Source: Phoronis australis (lineage: Eukaryota; Phoronida; Phoronidae). From it: DNA of 64,000 nucleotides. The stretch's first letter is position 1, and each line of letters begins with the position of its first letter. Positions 63,953 to 64,000 of this stretch are shown here, one piece after another. Position numbers and translations under genes: made by a program. Below the pieces are notes generated by a model. The model was given only the letters and a program-made list of their open reading frames with translations. It was not told where the DNA came from and ran no database searches. Location: contig NMRA01000293.1 of NCBI GenBank assembly GCA_002633005.1, forward strand, positions 295,132-359,131, read 5' to 3'.

Positions 63953-64000
63953 TCATCAAGACCACGGCCACGGGCCTTCTTGCCTTTGGCCTTGTCACCA
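63953..64000 (-). CDS. Possible coding fragment at the window edge
   Basis: On the minus strand the last 48 bases read GDKAKGKKARGRGLDE, then either TGA or a donor GTGAGT. Base composition is far more GC-rich than the surroundings. I do not recognise it. Confidence 0.25.

Larger units (their letters stand above)
63565..64000 (+). mobile_element. Left end of a Harbinger-like transposon, cut by window edge
   Basis: It begins GGGGCCCGTTCCAAGAAAAC, typical of PIF/Harbinger ends, followed by inverted CTTAAG-rich subterminal repeats (63,597-63,715) and an exon with a Myb/SANT-like domain. The right end is outside the window. Confidence 0.65.

Overview
This is animal (metazoan) nuclear DNA. It is AT-rich, has long introns with canonical GT/AG borders, several DNA-transposon relics, and no operons or bacterial genes. 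Repeat content (tandem-core repeats like mollusc 'pearl' elements, a Harbinger end, a THAP-bearing foldback) suggests an invertebrate, perhaps marine. The species cannot be named from the sequence.

One gene dominates. On the minus strand, from about 61,050 down past position 1, lies the orthologue of SZT2, the giant scaffold subunit of KICSTOR, the lysosomal complex that positions GATOR1 to restrain mTORC1 when nutrients are low. I placed 35 coding exons (6,743 coding bases, about 2,248 residues). All introns are GT-AG and every exon phase matches the next, with no frameshift or stop, so the gene appears intact. The start-codon exon (upstream of 61,050) was not resolved, and the C-terminal third lies outside the window.

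Layout from high to low coordinate: 63,565-64,000 is the end of a Harbinger-type transposon with a Myb/SANT-like exon. 62,400-63,400 is a CpG-rich, probably divergent promoter region with an NRF1 palindrome, an ETS site and a CLEAR-like E-box. A plus-strand gene seems to start here, and a tiny M-Q exon is compatible with MED8, the head-to-head neighbour of SZT2 in vertebrates. Exons 1-19 lie at 61,050-43,030. A single 27.3-kb intron (15,711-43,029) then holds most of the mobile DNA: a TA-flanked inverted-repeat element, a THAP foldback element, a large tandem-core repeat with a 980-bp duplication joined at the only N, and a 512-bp MITE with perfect target duplications. Exons 20-35 lie at 15,710-1, in short introns that carry several minisatellites.

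The observations most worth following up are: a dispersed repeat family built of ~150-bp monomers, each carrying a CTCF-like core (CCACTAGGNGGC), arranged in a ~451-bp trimer; a 160-bp near-perfect intronic hairpin; a tandem exon-fragment duplication in which coding sequence appears to have become a splice acceptor; and THAP start codons in both arms of a foldback element. I found no convincing entirely new multi-gene system.
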